Made by a program: the position numbers and the translations under genes. A stretch of DNA of 58,559 nt from Sulfolobaceae archaeon. GTDB lineage: Archaea > Thermoproteota > Thermoprotei_A > Sulfolobales > Sulfolobaceae. Below are positions 37,973 to 47,594 of this stretch, in pieces (the stretch's first letter is position 1; every line of letters starts with the position of its first letter). Where the stretch lies: contig JAPNVD010000025.1 of NCBI GenBank assembly GCA_026627305.1, positions 1-58,559 of the forward strand. Direction: 5' to 3'. The notes beneath the pieces are model-generated. The model was not told where the DNA came from. It did not search any database and saw nothing but the letters and a program-made list of their open reading frames with translations.

Positions 37973-39592
37973 TCACTTACTCTTTTCCGCCTGCTCCCTT
38001 AATACTTTTTTGTCAACCTTGTTTGTAGAGGTTAAGGGTAAAGATTGGACGAAGAAGAACCTGTCTGGTATCCACCACTTCTGGATGACCCCTTCTTCAA
38101 CCTTCTTCTGGAGGAACTGCCTTAGTTCTTCTTCATTTAGTTCACCATTAGGAACTACAAAAGCCACTGGCCTCTCTCCCCACTTCTCATCTTTAACACC
38201 CACTACCGCTACTTGAGATACCTTGGGATATAGGGATATCACGTTCTCCAAGAGAAGTGTTGGTATGAACTCACCACCAGACTTTATGGCGTCTTTCTCC
38301 CTATCAACTATATGTACGTAACCGTATTTATCTATGAATGCCAGATCTCCTGTATGTAACCAGCCATTCCTCCACAACTGCTTAGTCTTTTCTGGATCCT
38401 TATAGTACTCCCTCGTTAACCACGGAGCCCTAACTGTCAGTTCTCCTATCTTACCTTCTCCAACTGGCTGGTCAGTAACTGGATCCACTACCCTTAACTG
38501 TACTAGGGGTATTGGAGCCCCAGCAGTTATCTGTTCACTGAACTTCACATCTTCACTCGCGTTTAAGATCATGGAGTTGTGATAACCTACAGTGAGCACT
38601 GGTGCTGTTTCCGACAATCCATAGCCGCCTATTACTGTAATACCTAATTCCTTAGCTCTTTTAGCTAAGCCTTCAGGAAGTGCTGCTCCACCTATTGTAA
38701 CTTTCCACCTCTTAAACACGTGGGCATACTTAGGTGCATCCTGGTGAGTCAATATCAGATAAAGAATAGTTGGTACCATTGCTGAGAATGTCACGTTTTC
38801 CTTATCCATTAAACGTAATATCAAACCGTAGTCATATCTGCCAGGCAGTACATATTTTACACCGGCTAGCATGAAGATATAAGGATATCCCCAAGCATGT
38901 ACATGAAACATAGGAACCAATATCAGGTAAACGTCATTAGGACCTAAACTTAAAGGAGGTCTAACACCAACTAGAGAAACGCTCAGTGCATGAAGTACCA
39001 AGTCCCTGTGGGTGAACCACACACCTTTTGGTTCTCCCGTAGTACCTGAAGTGAAGAATATAGTGGCCATTGTCTTTTCATCGAGCTCATCAGGCTCAGA
39101 GGGTTCATTGCTCTCTATCAACTCCCAGAAATCTATAGTTGGAACGCTACTTTTTACCTTCTCTTTATTATCACTGTAGGTTATAATTTTCATTCCAGGA
39201 GGGATGAAATTTTTGACTTTTTCAACCAACTGCATGAATTCGTCTCTAACTATTAAATACTTGTCCTCGGCAGTCAGAATTGTTTTAAATATTAGCTCTG
39301 GAGGATACCTTATGTTTACAGTGTGTAAGACTGCCCCAATTGAGGGGATAGCGTAATAAGAGTGTAAATAAACGTCCGTATCCCAATCGATAACCCCAAC
39401 CCTTTCACCCCTTTTTATACCTAGTTTTCTGAGCCCTGTAATTAACCTCTTTACGGAGTCTGAAAAGCTTGCAAAGGTGTAACGCCTTATATCCCTATAG
39501 ACTATTTCTTGGGTTGGAAATGTTCTGGATCCGGAATCCAATATTTTATCTACTGTTAACTGGTATTCATAATAATATGATTGACTACTCAT
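37973..39592 (-). CDS. AMP-forming acyl-CoA synthetase (fatty-acid type)
   Basis: Activates a carboxylic acid to its CoA thioester through an acyl-AMP. ATIFFTSGTTGEPKGVWFTH is the AMP/phosphate loop, GGYGLSETAPVL the adenine region, HTGDLAFIDKYGYVHIVDR the hinge, and KSGGEFI the C-terminal CoA loop with the catalytic Lys later in TSTNKVDKKVL. The frame begins at ATG 39616, but TATA-like TTTTTAAAT (about 39616-39624 on the minus strand) covers that codon, so ATG 39592 (MSSQSYYYEYQL), about 25 nt further on, is the likely leaderless start, giving 539 residues. Confidence 0.92.
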   Translation of the reverse strand: MSSQSYYYEYQLTVDKILDSGSRTFPTQEIVYRDIRRYTFASFSDSVKRLITGLRKLGIKRGERVGVIDWDTDVYLHSYYAIPSIGAVLHTVNIRYPPELIFKTILTAEDKYLIVRDEFMQLVEKVKNFIPPGMKIITYSDNKEKVKSSVPTIDFWELIESNEPSEPDELDEKTMATIFFTSGTTGEPKGVWFTHRDLVLHALSVSLVGVRPPLSLGPNDVYLILVPMFHVHAWGYPYIFMLAGVKYVLPGRYDYGLILRLMDKENVTFSAMVPTILYLILTHQDAPKYAHVFKRWKVTIGGAALPEGLAKRAKELGITVIGGYGLSETAPVLTVGYHNSMILNASEDVKFSEQITAGAPIPLVQLRVVDPVTDQPVGEGKIGELTVRAPWLTREYYKDPEKTKQLWRNGWLHTGDLAFIDKYGYVHIVDREKDAIKSGGEFIPTLLLENVISLYPKVSQVAVVGVKDEKWGERPVAFVVPNGELNEEELRQFLQKKVEEGVIQKWWIPDRFFFVQSLPLTSTNKVDKKVLREQAEKSK

Positions 39593-39628
39593 TGTATATG
39601 ATAAAAAATTTTCCATTTAAAAATTTAT

Positions 39629-40831
39629 CTACAATTTTAATCCGAGTAACCTTCTAGCGCTCTCCCTCAATATCGTCAACTTTTGTATATCATTTGTTCC
39701 CTCATAGATCTTCATGACCTCTATATCCCTCAAATACCTCTCAACACCTGTATCTGTAGCTAAACCATAACCTCCATGAACTGTAATAGCCCTTATAGCA
39801 ACCCTTTCAGCAACCTCAGTAGCGAAGTATTTAGCCATAGATGCTGCAACGATAGCTTCATTCTCTAACCCCTTATCAAATAAGCTCGCAGCCCAATATG
39901 TTACAAGTCTTGCAACGTTAACCTCGGTCAGCGACTCAGCGATCTTCTCCTGAACCATTTGGAAGTTAATCAAGGGATTTTCAAAGGCATATCTTTGCAT
40001 AGAATAGGAGACCATCTTCTCCAGAGCACCTTGAGCTACACCAACCCCTTGAGCAGCTACACCAACCCTTGTCCTATCGAATGTAGCCATCGCATACTTA
40101 AAGCCCATTCCTTCCTCACCCACTAAGTTCTCCTCAGGTACCTCTACATCTTCGAAAACTAGTTCCGCAGTATAAGACGCTTTAAGCCCTATGGTCTCAA
40201 TCCTGCTAGCTACCTTAACTCCTTTCCAACCCCTTTCTACAATAAACATGGAAATTCCTTTCCATCTAGCCTTTGGATCGGGAGGGGAAGTCCTAGCTGT
40301 AACTATGAAATAGTCAGCATAACCACCATTAGTTATGAACATCTTTCTACCGTTTAATATGTACTTGTTACCAACCTTCTTAGCTACTGATTGAATACCT
40401 GCTACGTCTGAACCAGCGACGGGCTCTGTATTCGCAAATGCAGCCTCTTTCTCACCTCTAGCTACAGGTACAACATATTTTGTTCTTTGCTCCTCAGTTC
40501 CAAACAACAGTATTGGCGTCATAAACATCCCACCTATAGAAACCCTTGCAGCAAATGATGGCCATATTCTTGACATCTCCTCTTGAGAGATCGCCATCAT
40601 TAACATATCTCCGCCCTGACCACCATACTTTTCAGGAATGTTAACTCCAAAGAGTCCCAACTCTTTGGCTTTCTGTAGTATATATTCAGGTATTTTTCCC
40701 TCTTTTTCTCCCTTATCCACATAAGGCGATACGTACTTTTCCATAAACTCCCTGAGGGATTTCCTGAATATCTCATGATTTTGTGTTACATTTATAGAGA
40801 ATATATCTACACCACTAAATGGTAGTACCAT
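39629..40831 (-). CDS. Acyl-CoA dehydrogenase
   Basis: FAD enzyme of about 400 residues that makes 2-enoyl-CoA from acyl-CoA, the first oxidation of fatty-acid degradation. AAFANTEPVAGSDVAGIQSV and KMFITNGGYADYFIVTA are the FAD/substrate motifs, and EVMKIYEGTNDIQKLTIL the C-terminal motif. The catalytic base is the Glu in the YEGT motif, as in short/medium-chain enzymes. ATG 40831 lies about 25 nt after TTATATAG, so it is leaderless. The promoter overlaps the palindrome at 40838-40858 that resembles the one before tetR. Confidence 0.94.
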   Translation of the reverse strand: MVLPFSGVDIFSINVTQNHEIFRKSLREFMEKYVSPYVDKGEKEGKIPEYILQKAKELGLFGVNIPEKYGGQGGDMLMMAISQEEMSRIWPSFAARVSIGGMFMTPILLFGTEEQRTKYVVPVARGEKEAAFANTEPVAGSDVAGIQSVAKKVGNKYILNGRKMFITNGGYADYFIVTARTSPPDPKARWKGISMFIVERGWKGVKVASRIETIGLKASYTAELVFEDVEVPEENLVGEEGMGFKYAMATFDRTRVGVAAQGVGVAQGALEKMVSYSMQRYAFENPLINFQMVQEKIAESLTEVNVARLVTYWAASLFDKGLENEAIVAASMAKYFATEVAERVAIRAITVHGGYGLATDTGVERYLRDIEVMKIYEGTNDIQKLTILRESARRLLGLKL

Positions 40832-40837
40832 ATGTTC

Positions 40838-40858
40838 ATATAGAATTTGACTCTATAT
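40838..40858. promoter_or_regulatory. Candidate FadR-like operator in the acyl-CoA dehydrogenase promoter
   Basis: ATATAGA-ATTTGAC-TCTATAT has perfect 7-bp arms and overlaps the TATA box of the leftward acyl-CoA dehydrogenase. Its core TAGAATTTGACTCTA matches the 15-bp TTGAATTTGGTTCAA before tetR (47595-47609) at 11 of 15 positions (GAATTTG..TC). Two related sites at the regulator and at a beta-oxidation gene are what a TetR-type FadR would need. Binding is inferred. Confidence 0.55.
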
Positions 40859-40961
40859 AATTTTTTAGAAAATGGTGCGAAGAGAGAAAGGGAAGCTTTT
40901 CCTTCGAGGTGAGTAGGTATTAGGAAACCTTTATTATCCATCAAGTTTTATAATTCTATCA

Positions 40962-42947
40962 ATGAACGTGGATCAGATTAAAAAAATTCTCGTGGTTGGA
41001 GCCGGAACAATGGGTCACGGGATTGCCGAGATAGCTGCGCTTTCTGGTTATGAGGTTTATTTAAGTGATATAGCACAAGATATCCTAAACAACGCTCTAG
41101 ATAAGATAAGGTGGAGCTTAAGTAAATTCCAGGAAAAAGGGCAATTGAAGGAAAGTGTAGAGACTATAATGTCTAGAATAAAAACGGTAGTTGGACTAAC
41201 AGATGCTGTGAAAGATGCAGATTTCGCAATAGAGGCTGCTGTAGAACGATTGGACATAAAGAAACAGATATTTCAGAATTTAGATAAACTCCTGAAACCA
41301 GAAGCCATATTAGCTACAAATACTAGTAGCCTTCCAATAACGCCAATAGCTGAAGCCACGAAAAGGCCAGACAAAGTAGTTGGAATGCACTTTTACAACC
41401 CTCCAGCCCTAATGCCACTAGTTGAGGTAATGAAAGGAGAAAAGACAAGCGATGAAACAGCTAAGATAACTTATGAATTAGCTAAGAGGTTCGGTAAACA
41501 GCCTATAATGATTAACAAGGATGTACCTGGCTACATAGTAAATAGGATTTTGTTCGCTATAACAAACGCCTCATGTATTGTAGTTGAGAATAAGATTGCT
41601 GATTTTAGAGAAGTGGATGCTGTAGCAAAATATAAGTTAGGATTTCCTATGGGAGTTTTTGAACTAGCTGACTATACTGGTATTGACGTGGCTTACTACA
41701 TAAATAAAGGCTGGGAAGAGCTCGGAATAAAGACGCTGAAATGTGGGATCATCGAAGAGAAGTTCAAAGCTAACGAACTGGGAGTTAAGACGGGTAAAGG
41801 ATTCTATACTTATCCTGCCCCTGGGAAGTACGTAAAACCTGATTTGCCAAAAGAGTTGGCTGAGAAGTTGGATCCATCACTTATAATAGCAGGGGCTGTA
41901 AATGAAGCCACTAAATTGTTGAGGGAGGGAGTAGCAAGCAAAGAGGATATTGAGCTTGGAGTAAAGTTAGGTTTAGGATTTCCAAAGGGTATATTCCAAT
42001 ATGCTGATGAGCTAGGAATTGACAACATAGTTAATGCATTAGCTCAGTTAAGGAAGTTATCAAACAACGATTTCTACGATGTAGATCCACTTCTCCAACA
42101 AATGGTAAGTTCTAATAAACTTGGAGTTAAGACTGGCGAGGGATTCTATACATACGGTAAGACTGAAGAGAAGACTTATAGAACAGTGAAGGTAAGGATT
42201 GAGCCCCCACTAGCATGGGTGATACTTAATAGACCTGAAAAGCTGAATGCATTAAGCCCAGAGTTGGTGGAAGACATAAATAAAGCCTTAGATGAGTTGG
42301 AGACCGATCAGAGGATTAGAGTTGTAATACTCACAGGAAGTGGTAGGGCGTTCTCAGCTGGTGCCGATATATCTTCATTCCTTACCCTTAGACCTATTGA
42401 TGTAATTAGGATAAGGACGATAAGGGATCTGACGAACAAGATAGCCCTCTATACTAAACCTGTAATAGCTGCTATAAACGGTTATGCCTTAGGTGGAGGG
42501 TTAGAAATTGCTATGGCTTGTGATATTAGGATAGCTTCAGAGATGGCACAACTGGGTCAGCCTGAGATAAACCTCGGAATAATACCAGGAGCTGGGGGCA
42601 CACAAAGGCTTCCAAGACTAGTGGGTAAAGGTAGGGCAAAGCTCCTCATATATACAGGGGATATGATATCAGCAAAAGAGGCTTACGAAATGGGTTTAGT
42701 AGACATGGTAGTCCCACCTCAAAGGCTGGAAGATGAGGTTAGAAGAGTTGCCCTTAAGATTGCTGAAAAGTCCCCATTAGCCCTATTGGCAGCTAAATTA
42801 GCTGTAGAGTTGGGGAATGAATCAAATATATGGAGTGGAATGTTGATAGAAGGATCACTGTTCGGACTACTCTTTACGACTAAAGATGCTGAGGAAGGCA
42901 TAAGAGCATTCCTAGAGAAGAGAAAACCACAATTTAAGGGCGAGTAA
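40962..42947 (+). CDS. 3-hydroxyacyl-CoA dehydrogenase / enoyl-CoA hydratase fusion
   Basis: 661 residues. The NAD domain begins with VVGAGTMGHGIAEIAAL (11-27); 3HCDH C-terminal domains follow (FYNPPALMPLVEVMKGEKT, then two repeats ending GKGFYTYPAPGK and GEGFYTYGK). A crotonase domain starts near residue 405, with FSAGADISSF, GGGLEIAMACDIRIAS and the two-glutamate loop LGQPEINLGIIPGAGGTQR. The dehydrogenase-first order is opposite to bacterial FadB and matches the bifunctional crotonyl-CoA hydratase/(S)-3-hydroxybutyryl-CoA dehydrogenase of Metallosphaera (Msed_0399) in the 3-hydroxypropionate/4-hydroxybutyrate cycle. It may serve both carbon fixation and beta-oxidation. ATG 40962 is leaderless after a CTTTATTA box near 40930. 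Confidence 0.94.
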   Translation: MNVDQIKKILVVGAGTMGHGIAEIAALSGYEVYLSDIAQDILNNALDKIRWSLSKFQEKGQLKESVETIMSRIKTVVGLTDAVKDADFAIEAAVERLDIKKQIFQNLDKLLKPEAILATNTSSLPITPIAEATKRPDKVVGMHFYNPPALMPLVEVMKGEKTSDETAKITYELAKRFGKQPIMINKDVPGYIVNRILFAITNASCIVVENKIADFREVDAVAKYKLGFPMGVFELADYTGIDVAYYINKGWEELGIKTLKCGIIEEKFKANELGVKTGKGFYTYPAPGKYVKPDLPKELAEKLDPSLIIAGAVNEATKLLREGVASKEDIELGVKLGLGFPKGIFQYADELGIDNIVNALAQLRKLSNNDFYDVDPLLQQMVSSNKLGVKTGEGFYTYGKTEEKTYRTVKVRIEPPLAWVILNRPEKLNALSPELVEDINKALDELETDQRIRVVILTGSGRAFSAGADISSFLTLRPIDVIRIRTIRDLTNKIALYTKPVIAAINGYALGGGLEIAMACDIRIASEMAQLGQPEINLGIIPGAGGTQRLPRLVGKGRAKLLIYTGDMISAKEAYEMGLVDMVVPPQRLEDEVRRVALKIAEKSPLALLAAKLAVELGNESNIWSGMLIEGSLFGLLFTTKDAEEGIRAFLEKRKPQFKGE

Positions 42948-43069
42948 TGAAGGTTATATCCTACTTGACTTGTTTGTATATAACAGTTTAAACTTTTTTA
43001 TTTCTTCCATCTTATTCAAAAATTTTCTACAAATAATATTTATTAGCAACATCTCGAATAGTTTAGCAT

Positions 43070-44461
43070 ATGAGAACAAAAGAAGACTACTTATCCTCTC
43101 TCCGTGACGGAAGAAAAGTGTACTATAAAGGTAAGTTGGTGGAAGATATAACAACACATCCTGTATTGAAAGTAGCTGTAGAACATTCAGCAAAACTTTT
43201 CGATTATCCTGATAGGTTATATGATGCTGGAACACTAGGCAAAATAAGTAAATTCTTCAAGGTACCGAAAAGTCCTCAGGACCTCCTAGAGAGGCACAAA
43301 ATAATTTATGATACAACAATTTTCTGCAACGGAATATTTAACATATCTCAAGCTATAGGAAGTGATGCGCTTTTTGCACTAATGATAGTCTCTAAGAAGA
43401 TAGACAGAAAATACGGCACTGATTATTCAAAAAGGGTTGAGAAGTATTATGAATATGTAGCGAAGAACGATCTAACCTTAGCTACTGCTCAAACAGACGT
43501 TAAGGGAGATAGGTCTAAAAGACCTTCGGAACAAGTAGATCCTGATCTATATGTAAGGATCGTCGACGTGAGGAGTGATGGAATAGTGGTTAGAGGGGCT
43601 AAGGCTCACACTACACAGTCTGCAGTAGCGGACGAGATTATCGTCTTACCCACTAGGGCTATGAGGGAGAAAGATAAAGATTATGCTGTTGCCTTCGCCA
43701 TCTCTGCAAATACTAAGGGTTTAAAACTCTTCGTTAGAAACGTCGATGAACTTGAAGGAAATCCTTTAGCTATTCTGAGCAAGAAAGATCTTGAAGTGGA
43801 GACTATAACTGTGTTCGACGACGTATTTGTGCCGTGGGATAGAGTATTTCTATTTAGGGAATACGATATGGCTGGAGCTCTAGCGGTAGATTTTGCAACT
43901 TACCATAGGTTTACCGCCCTCTCTTATAGGGCTGGTACTGCAAACCTATTCTTAGGGACAGCATTAAGGACTGCTGAGGCTAACGGTATAAAAGATGAGA
44001 AGCACATAAGAGATGATATAATAGACATTATAATGTATAAGGAGATAATGAGGGCTACCGCACTGTCAGCAGCCTTAAGCCCAGTTTATGATGAAGAAAT
44101 AGCTATTCCTAACCCTATACTAACTAACGTAGGAAAACTATACTCAAACATGAACTTCCACAATGTTATAAGGTCATTAATAGATATTTCTGGAGGGATA
44201 ATAGCTACGATGGGCGGAGGTGAAGAGCCAAGTGAAGAAGCGAAGACAATAGTTAAATACTTGAGAGGAGCTGTAAATGGGGAGGAGAGGATTAAGATAC
44301 TTAGGTTAGCAAAGGAGTTAGCTGCTAGTTCATTTACTGGTTATATGCTCACCACTATGATCCATGCAGAAGGATCTATGGAAGCTAGCAAAATCGAGCT
44401 GTTCAGAAGCTATGATTATAAAGAATCTTTAGAGCTAGTAAAGAAAATATTAGGTGAATAA
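43070..44461 (+). CDS. HpaB/4-hydroxybutyryl-CoA dehydratase-family flavoprotein lacking most cluster ligands
   Basis: 463 residues of the 4-hydroxyphenylacetate 3-hydroxylase/4-hydroxybutyryl-CoA dehydratase fold. The central FAD domain has NDLTLATAQTDVKGDRSKRP and VRGAKAHTTQSAVADEI, and the helical C-terminus has TYHRFTALSYRAGTANLF. The Clostridium dehydratase holds its 4Fe-4S cluster with Cys99, Cys103, His292 and Cys299. Here Cys86 (IFCNGIF) and His279 (YHRF) align with a constant offset of 13, but Phe90 and Tyr286 replace the other two cysteines, so a 4Fe-4S cluster is unlikely. That resembles the type-2 dehydratase-like protein of Metallosphaera. Reaction unknown. It sits 122 nt after the HAD/hydratase fusion. 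Confidence 0.85.
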   Translation: MRTKEDYLSSLRDGRKVYYKGKLVEDITTHPVLKVAVEHSAKLFDYPDRLYDAGTLGKISKFFKVPKSPQDLLERHKIIYDTTIFCNGIFNISQAIGSDALFALMIVSKKIDRKYGTDYSKRVEKYYEYVAKNDLTLATAQTDVKGDRSKRPSEQVDPDLYVRIVDVRSDGIVVRGAKAHTTQSAVADEIIVLPTRAMREKDKDYAVAFAISANTKGLKLFVRNVDELEGNPLAILSKKDLEVETITVFDDVFVPWDRVFLFREYDMAGALAVDFATYHRFTALSYRAGTANLFLGTALRTAEANGIKDEKHIRDDIIDIIMYKEIMRATALSAALSPVYDEEIAIPNPILTNVGKLYSNMNFHNVIRSLIDISGGIIATMGGGEEPSEEAKTIVKYLRGAVNGEERIKILRLAKELAASSFTGYMLTTMIHAEGSMEASKIELFRSYDYKESLELVKKILGE

Positions 44462-44511
44462 ATAGGTTTGGAAAAAAGGTTAAACTTTTCCTTTTCTTTC
44501 TCCCTCCTTTT

Positions 44512-45426
44512 TTAACTTCCATAAAAGGCATTTTTCAGCACTGATCCAATTAGACTAATCGCATCTCTTCCCTGTTTGAGATACTGATAGAAGGAGAGAA
44601 AACCATGAATAACACCATTAAACCTCACGCTTGTAACCGGAACACCAGCCTCTGCAAGCCTTGATGCATATGTCTCCCCTTGATCCCTTAACGGATCATA
44701 TTCAGCAGTTATTACCAGGGCTGGAGGTAAACCGCTTAAATCGTTTGAAAGTATTGGAGAAAATCTGTAATCAAATGCATCTGCAGGACTCTTCAAATAC
44801 TGTAGACCAAACCATTGGATTTGCTCTGCTGTTAAGAAATAACCTTCTGAATACTCTACTGAGGACTTAGAAGTGAAATCTATCCCTACCGCAGGATAAG
44901 CTAACACCTGATACTTGAGGTTCATATTTCCCCTAGCCATTAGTGCAACTACTGCAGTTAGATTGCCTCCTGCACTATCGCCCCCTATTGCAACACCCTT
45001 TGTCGCATTAAACTTTTCAGCGTTCTCATAGATCCATTTAGTGGCGTCATAAGCATCGATTACGGCTGAGGGAAATTTATGTTCTGGGGCTAACCTATAA
45101 TCCACTGAAGCTACTACACAATTACATGAGTTAGTTATAGCCCTACATAGAGGGTCATAGCTTTCAATATCTCCTAGTACAAACCCTCCGCCATGAAAAT
45201 AGACTAAGATACCGTAAGGCGGTGGAGATTTAGGATAATAGATTCTAACGGGAATTTCAACTTCACTTCCCTTAATCTTTATGTCTTCAACCTTTCCAAC
45301 GTCTTCCTTCGGGGCTGAAGAGGCCATTTGTCTGAACGCTTTTCTTGCCTCTTCTATGGAGACTTTACCTAAAGGGAGGGTCGGAATCAATTGTAATAAC
45401 TTCTTAACACTAGGATCTAAGGGCAT
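44512..45426 (-). CDS. HSL-family carboxylesterase (alpha/beta hydrolase)
   Basis: 304-residue esterase/lipase. HGGGFVLGDI is the oxyanion-hole motif of the hormone-sensitive-lipase group, and VAIGGDSAGGNLTA contains the nucleophile serine. The Asp is in VITAEYDPLRDQG and the His in FNGVIHGFLSF. No signal peptide, so it should be intracellular and would release fatty acids from esters for the cluster's acyl-CoA synthetases. ATG 45426 starts MPLDPSVKKLLQLIPTL. It converges with the HpaB-like gene. Confidence 0.94.
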   Translation of the reverse strand: MPLDPSVKKLLQLIPTLPLGKVSIEEARKAFRQMASSAPKEDVGKVEDIKIKGSEVEIPVRIYYPKSPPPYGILVYFHGGGFVLGDIESYDPLCRAITNSCNCVVASVDYRLAPEHKFPSAVIDAYDATKWIYENAEKFNATKGVAIGGDSAGGNLTAVVALMARGNMNLKYQVLAYPAVGIDFTSKSSVEYSEGYFLTAEQIQWFGLQYLKSPADAFDYRFSPILSNDLSGLPPALVITAEYDPLRDQGETYASRLAEAGVPVTSVRFNGVIHGFLSFYQYLKQGRDAISLIGSVLKNAFYGS

Positions 45427-45546
45427 TAATTAATAATATGCATAGCAAGTAATAAACGCATCTCATCTTACGCTAAGCTCATAATAGACGCATTAACCAG
45501 GCTTAGATTTATGTCTGTCTGAATACGGAGGAGAAGTATGCCTTAG

Positions 45547-45574
45547 TGAGTGTCATCAAAATTAATGATACTCA
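45547..45574. repeat. Inverted repeat downstream of the alcohol dehydrogenase gene
   Basis: TGAGTGTCAT and ATGATACTCA are 10-base arms with one mismatch and an 8-base loop, in the 216-bp gap between the esterase start and the leftward alcohol dehydrogenase stop. It could be the hairpin end of the adh transcript or an operator of the esterase promoter (esterase ATG 45426). The rest of the gap holds no gene. Confidence 0.4.
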
Positions 45575-45642
45575 TTGCAAGAGGAGTGTCTTAATGATTG
45601 ACCCATTATATCCTAGATTTACGATGCAGAGAGAGTAAAGGT

Positions 45643-46581
45643 TTATCTTATCTTCAGCACAGCCCTACCAAATATCTTTCTCTCCAAAAGATTCTTGTAT
45701 GCCTCGTTTATCTCCTCCAGCTTAAAAGCTGTATAAAACGGTTTAATGACGCCCTCATAGATCAACTTTATTGCCTCCTCATACTCCTTCTTTGTGTAAG
45801 CGGCTGAACCGACTATCAGGTGCTGTCTCATTATCGATAGGGCAGGTCTCATAATGTTAATTGGTGTGCCTTCAACATTTCCTATCAACGCCATTCTACC
45901 CTCCTTATCTAGAGCCCTAAGCGAATCGTTAATTGTGGGCGATCCAACAAGTTCAAAGATCACGTCAAACTTCATTTCCCTAGTTATCTCAGAAATCACA
46001 TTGACCCCTAATTGCTTAAGCTTATCAGCCTTAGAAGTCAAACCATATAAGTCCTTAACTCCTAGGTACTTTAAGTACTGGATAAGGTGAACTCCAACAC
46101 CACCACCCGCCCCAGTGACTAAAACCCTATCATCTGGGTTTACTTTCACAAGCTTAGATGAATGTATTGCCGTAGCAACAGGATCTGTAGCAGCTGCATA
46201 TTTCGTGAACTCCTCGTCTGGTAACTTAATGAGATTTCGTTCAGGCACTATCACCTCCTCAGCGTAACCGCCTGTAGCGGAGCTATCTTCTCCCAAGATC
46301 CTAGCCATATCGCAAAGGTTCTCCTTTCCAGACTTGCAGTACTTACACTCTCCACAATAAAAATTTGGATATACCGCAACAGGCTCTCCATTATGATAGC
46401 CAAATATTTCATGACCTAGGACTAGAGGCAACCTAAGGTTTTTGAAACCCCCCTTCCATATAACGAGGTCCCTTCCACATATTCCAGTAGCGTAAACCTC
46501 AACCCTTTCACCCTCACCCTTAGGTTCTATATCCTCTATGACAAAAGGCTCCCTGAAGTTGTGCAAAACCGCGGCTTTCAT
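45643..46581 (-). CDS. Zinc-dependent medium-chain alcohol dehydrogenase
   Basis: 312 residues. Cys35 (GICGRDL) and His57-Glu58 (LGHE) fit the catalytic zinc; CGECKYCKSGKENLC (76-90) holds the structural zinc; VTGAGGGVGVHLIQYL is the NAD(P) loop. It could oxidise fatty alcohols, or reduce acryloyl/enoyl-CoA as some Sulfolobales relatives do; the substrate is not readable. GTG 46584 is one codon further upstream, but ATG 46581 lies about 25 nt after CTTTATATTT (46602-46611), so it is the likely leaderless start. The same AT-rich box serves the divergent MBL gene. Confidence 0.88.
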   Translation of the reverse strand: MKAAVLHNFREPFVIEDIEPKGEGERVEVYATGICGRDLVIWKGGFKNLRLPLVLGHEIFGYHNGEPVAVYPNFYCGECKYCKSGKENLCDMARILGEDSSATGGYAEEVIVPERNLIKLPDEEFTKYAAATDPVATAIHSSKLVKVNPDDRVLVTGAGGGVGVHLIQYLKYLGVKDLYGLTSKADKLKQLGVNVISEITREMKFDVIFELVGSPTINDSLRALDKEGRMALIGNVEGTPINIMRPALSIMRQHLIVGSAAYTKKEYEEAIKLIYEGVIKPFYTAFKLEEINEAYKNLLERKIFGRAVLKIR

Positions 46582-46638
46582 CACTAATACTAGAGGTGCA
46601 GAAAAATATAAAGATTTAGAGACCAGAGAAGAATAACG

Positions 46639-47541
46639 ATGTTCACTTTACTAAAATCACCTATGAGAGGCTCATTAAGATACGTAAATGTCTATTATAT
46701 TGAATCAAATGGAGAGTCACTATTAGTTGATACGGGCTTTCCGCTTCAGGAGAGTATAGACATATTGAACAACTTCCTAAAAGGGAAGAGTAAGCCGAGG
46801 AAAGTCGTTGTAACTCACTACCATCCAGACCACCTGGGGTTAGTAAGTCTGTTCAAAGGCTCTGATATATACCTTCATGAAAAAGAGATTGAGACAATAA
46901 ATTATCTAATAAGTGATGAGTTTGAGAACTTTATTAGAAGAGTCTTTTCAGAGAACGGTATACCTTCCGAAGTAGAATCCTCACTAATGAGGGGAAGAGA
47001 ACTGGTTAGGCAGTCCATAAATGGTGTTAAATTAAATCCATTAGAGGAAACAGTGGAGGTTGGTGATCTAAAGTTTAGGGTATTATGGACTCCCGGGCAT
47101 ACCCCAGGTCATGTATGCCTAATTATTGAAGATAAGGGTTTCTGTGGAGATCACGTATTGAACAAGATAACCCCAAACGTTTCGTTATTGTTCCCCGACT
47201 CAAATCCTCTTAGAGATTACTTAATGAGCCTAGATAAACTGTTAAAGCTAAACTTGTCTGTAATATACCCTGCACATGGAGACCCAATTATTGACGTCAA
47301 AAAGAGGGTTGAAGAGATAAAGTTACATCATGAAGAGAGGTTGAAAGAAATTATAGATTCCTTGACTAGTGGGAGTTTAACTACCTTTGAGATCGTTAAG
47401 AAAATAAAATGGTATAAGAAGTGGGAGGAATTATCACCAGTGGACAAGCAATTGGCAGTTGGGGAGACATTAGCTCACTTAGTATATCTAGAGGAGAAGG
47501 GGCTTATTAAGAGAGTTAATAATAGATGGAAATTGTATTGA
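46639..47541 (+). CDS. Metallo-beta-lactamase-fold hydrolase (thioesterase/LACTB2-like)
   Basis: 300 residues. THYHPDHLGL (His60, His62, Asp64, His65) is the HxHxDH zinc motif; GHTPGHVCLIIEDKGFCGDH supplies the next metal His and Asp; YPAHGDPI is the last. The C-terminal winged-helix-like segment (KIKWYKKWEELSPVDKQL) is as in LACTB2-type hydrolases. In this cluster a CoA thioester hydrolase is plausible. ATG 46639 is divergent from the alcohol dehydrogenase, with a shared TATA-like AAATATAAAG (46601-46611). Confidence 0.88.
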   Translation: MFTLLKSPMRGSLRYVNVYYIESNGESLLVDTGFPLQESIDILNNFLKGKSKPRKVVVTHYHPDHLGLVSLFKGSDIYLHEKEIETINYLISDEFENFIRRVFSENGIPSEVESSLMRGRELVRQSINGVKLNPLEETVEVGDLKFRVLWTPGHTPGHVCLIIEDKGFCGDHVLNKITPNVSLLFPDSNPLRDYLMSLDKLLKLNLSVIYPAHGDPIIDVKKRVEEIKLHHEERLKEIIDSLTSGSLTTFEIVKKIKWYKKWEELSPVDKQLAVGETLAHLVYLEEKGLIKRVNNRWKLY

Positions 47542-47594
47542 TGTGTTTTTATCTCGCCATAAAGTTTAAGTACTCGATGCAGTTTAAATTATAC

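Noticed and set aside
41810-42028. Leftward frames inside the HAD/hydratase fusion
   Set aside because: They are serine/proline-rich mirror frames of a strongly conserved coding gene.
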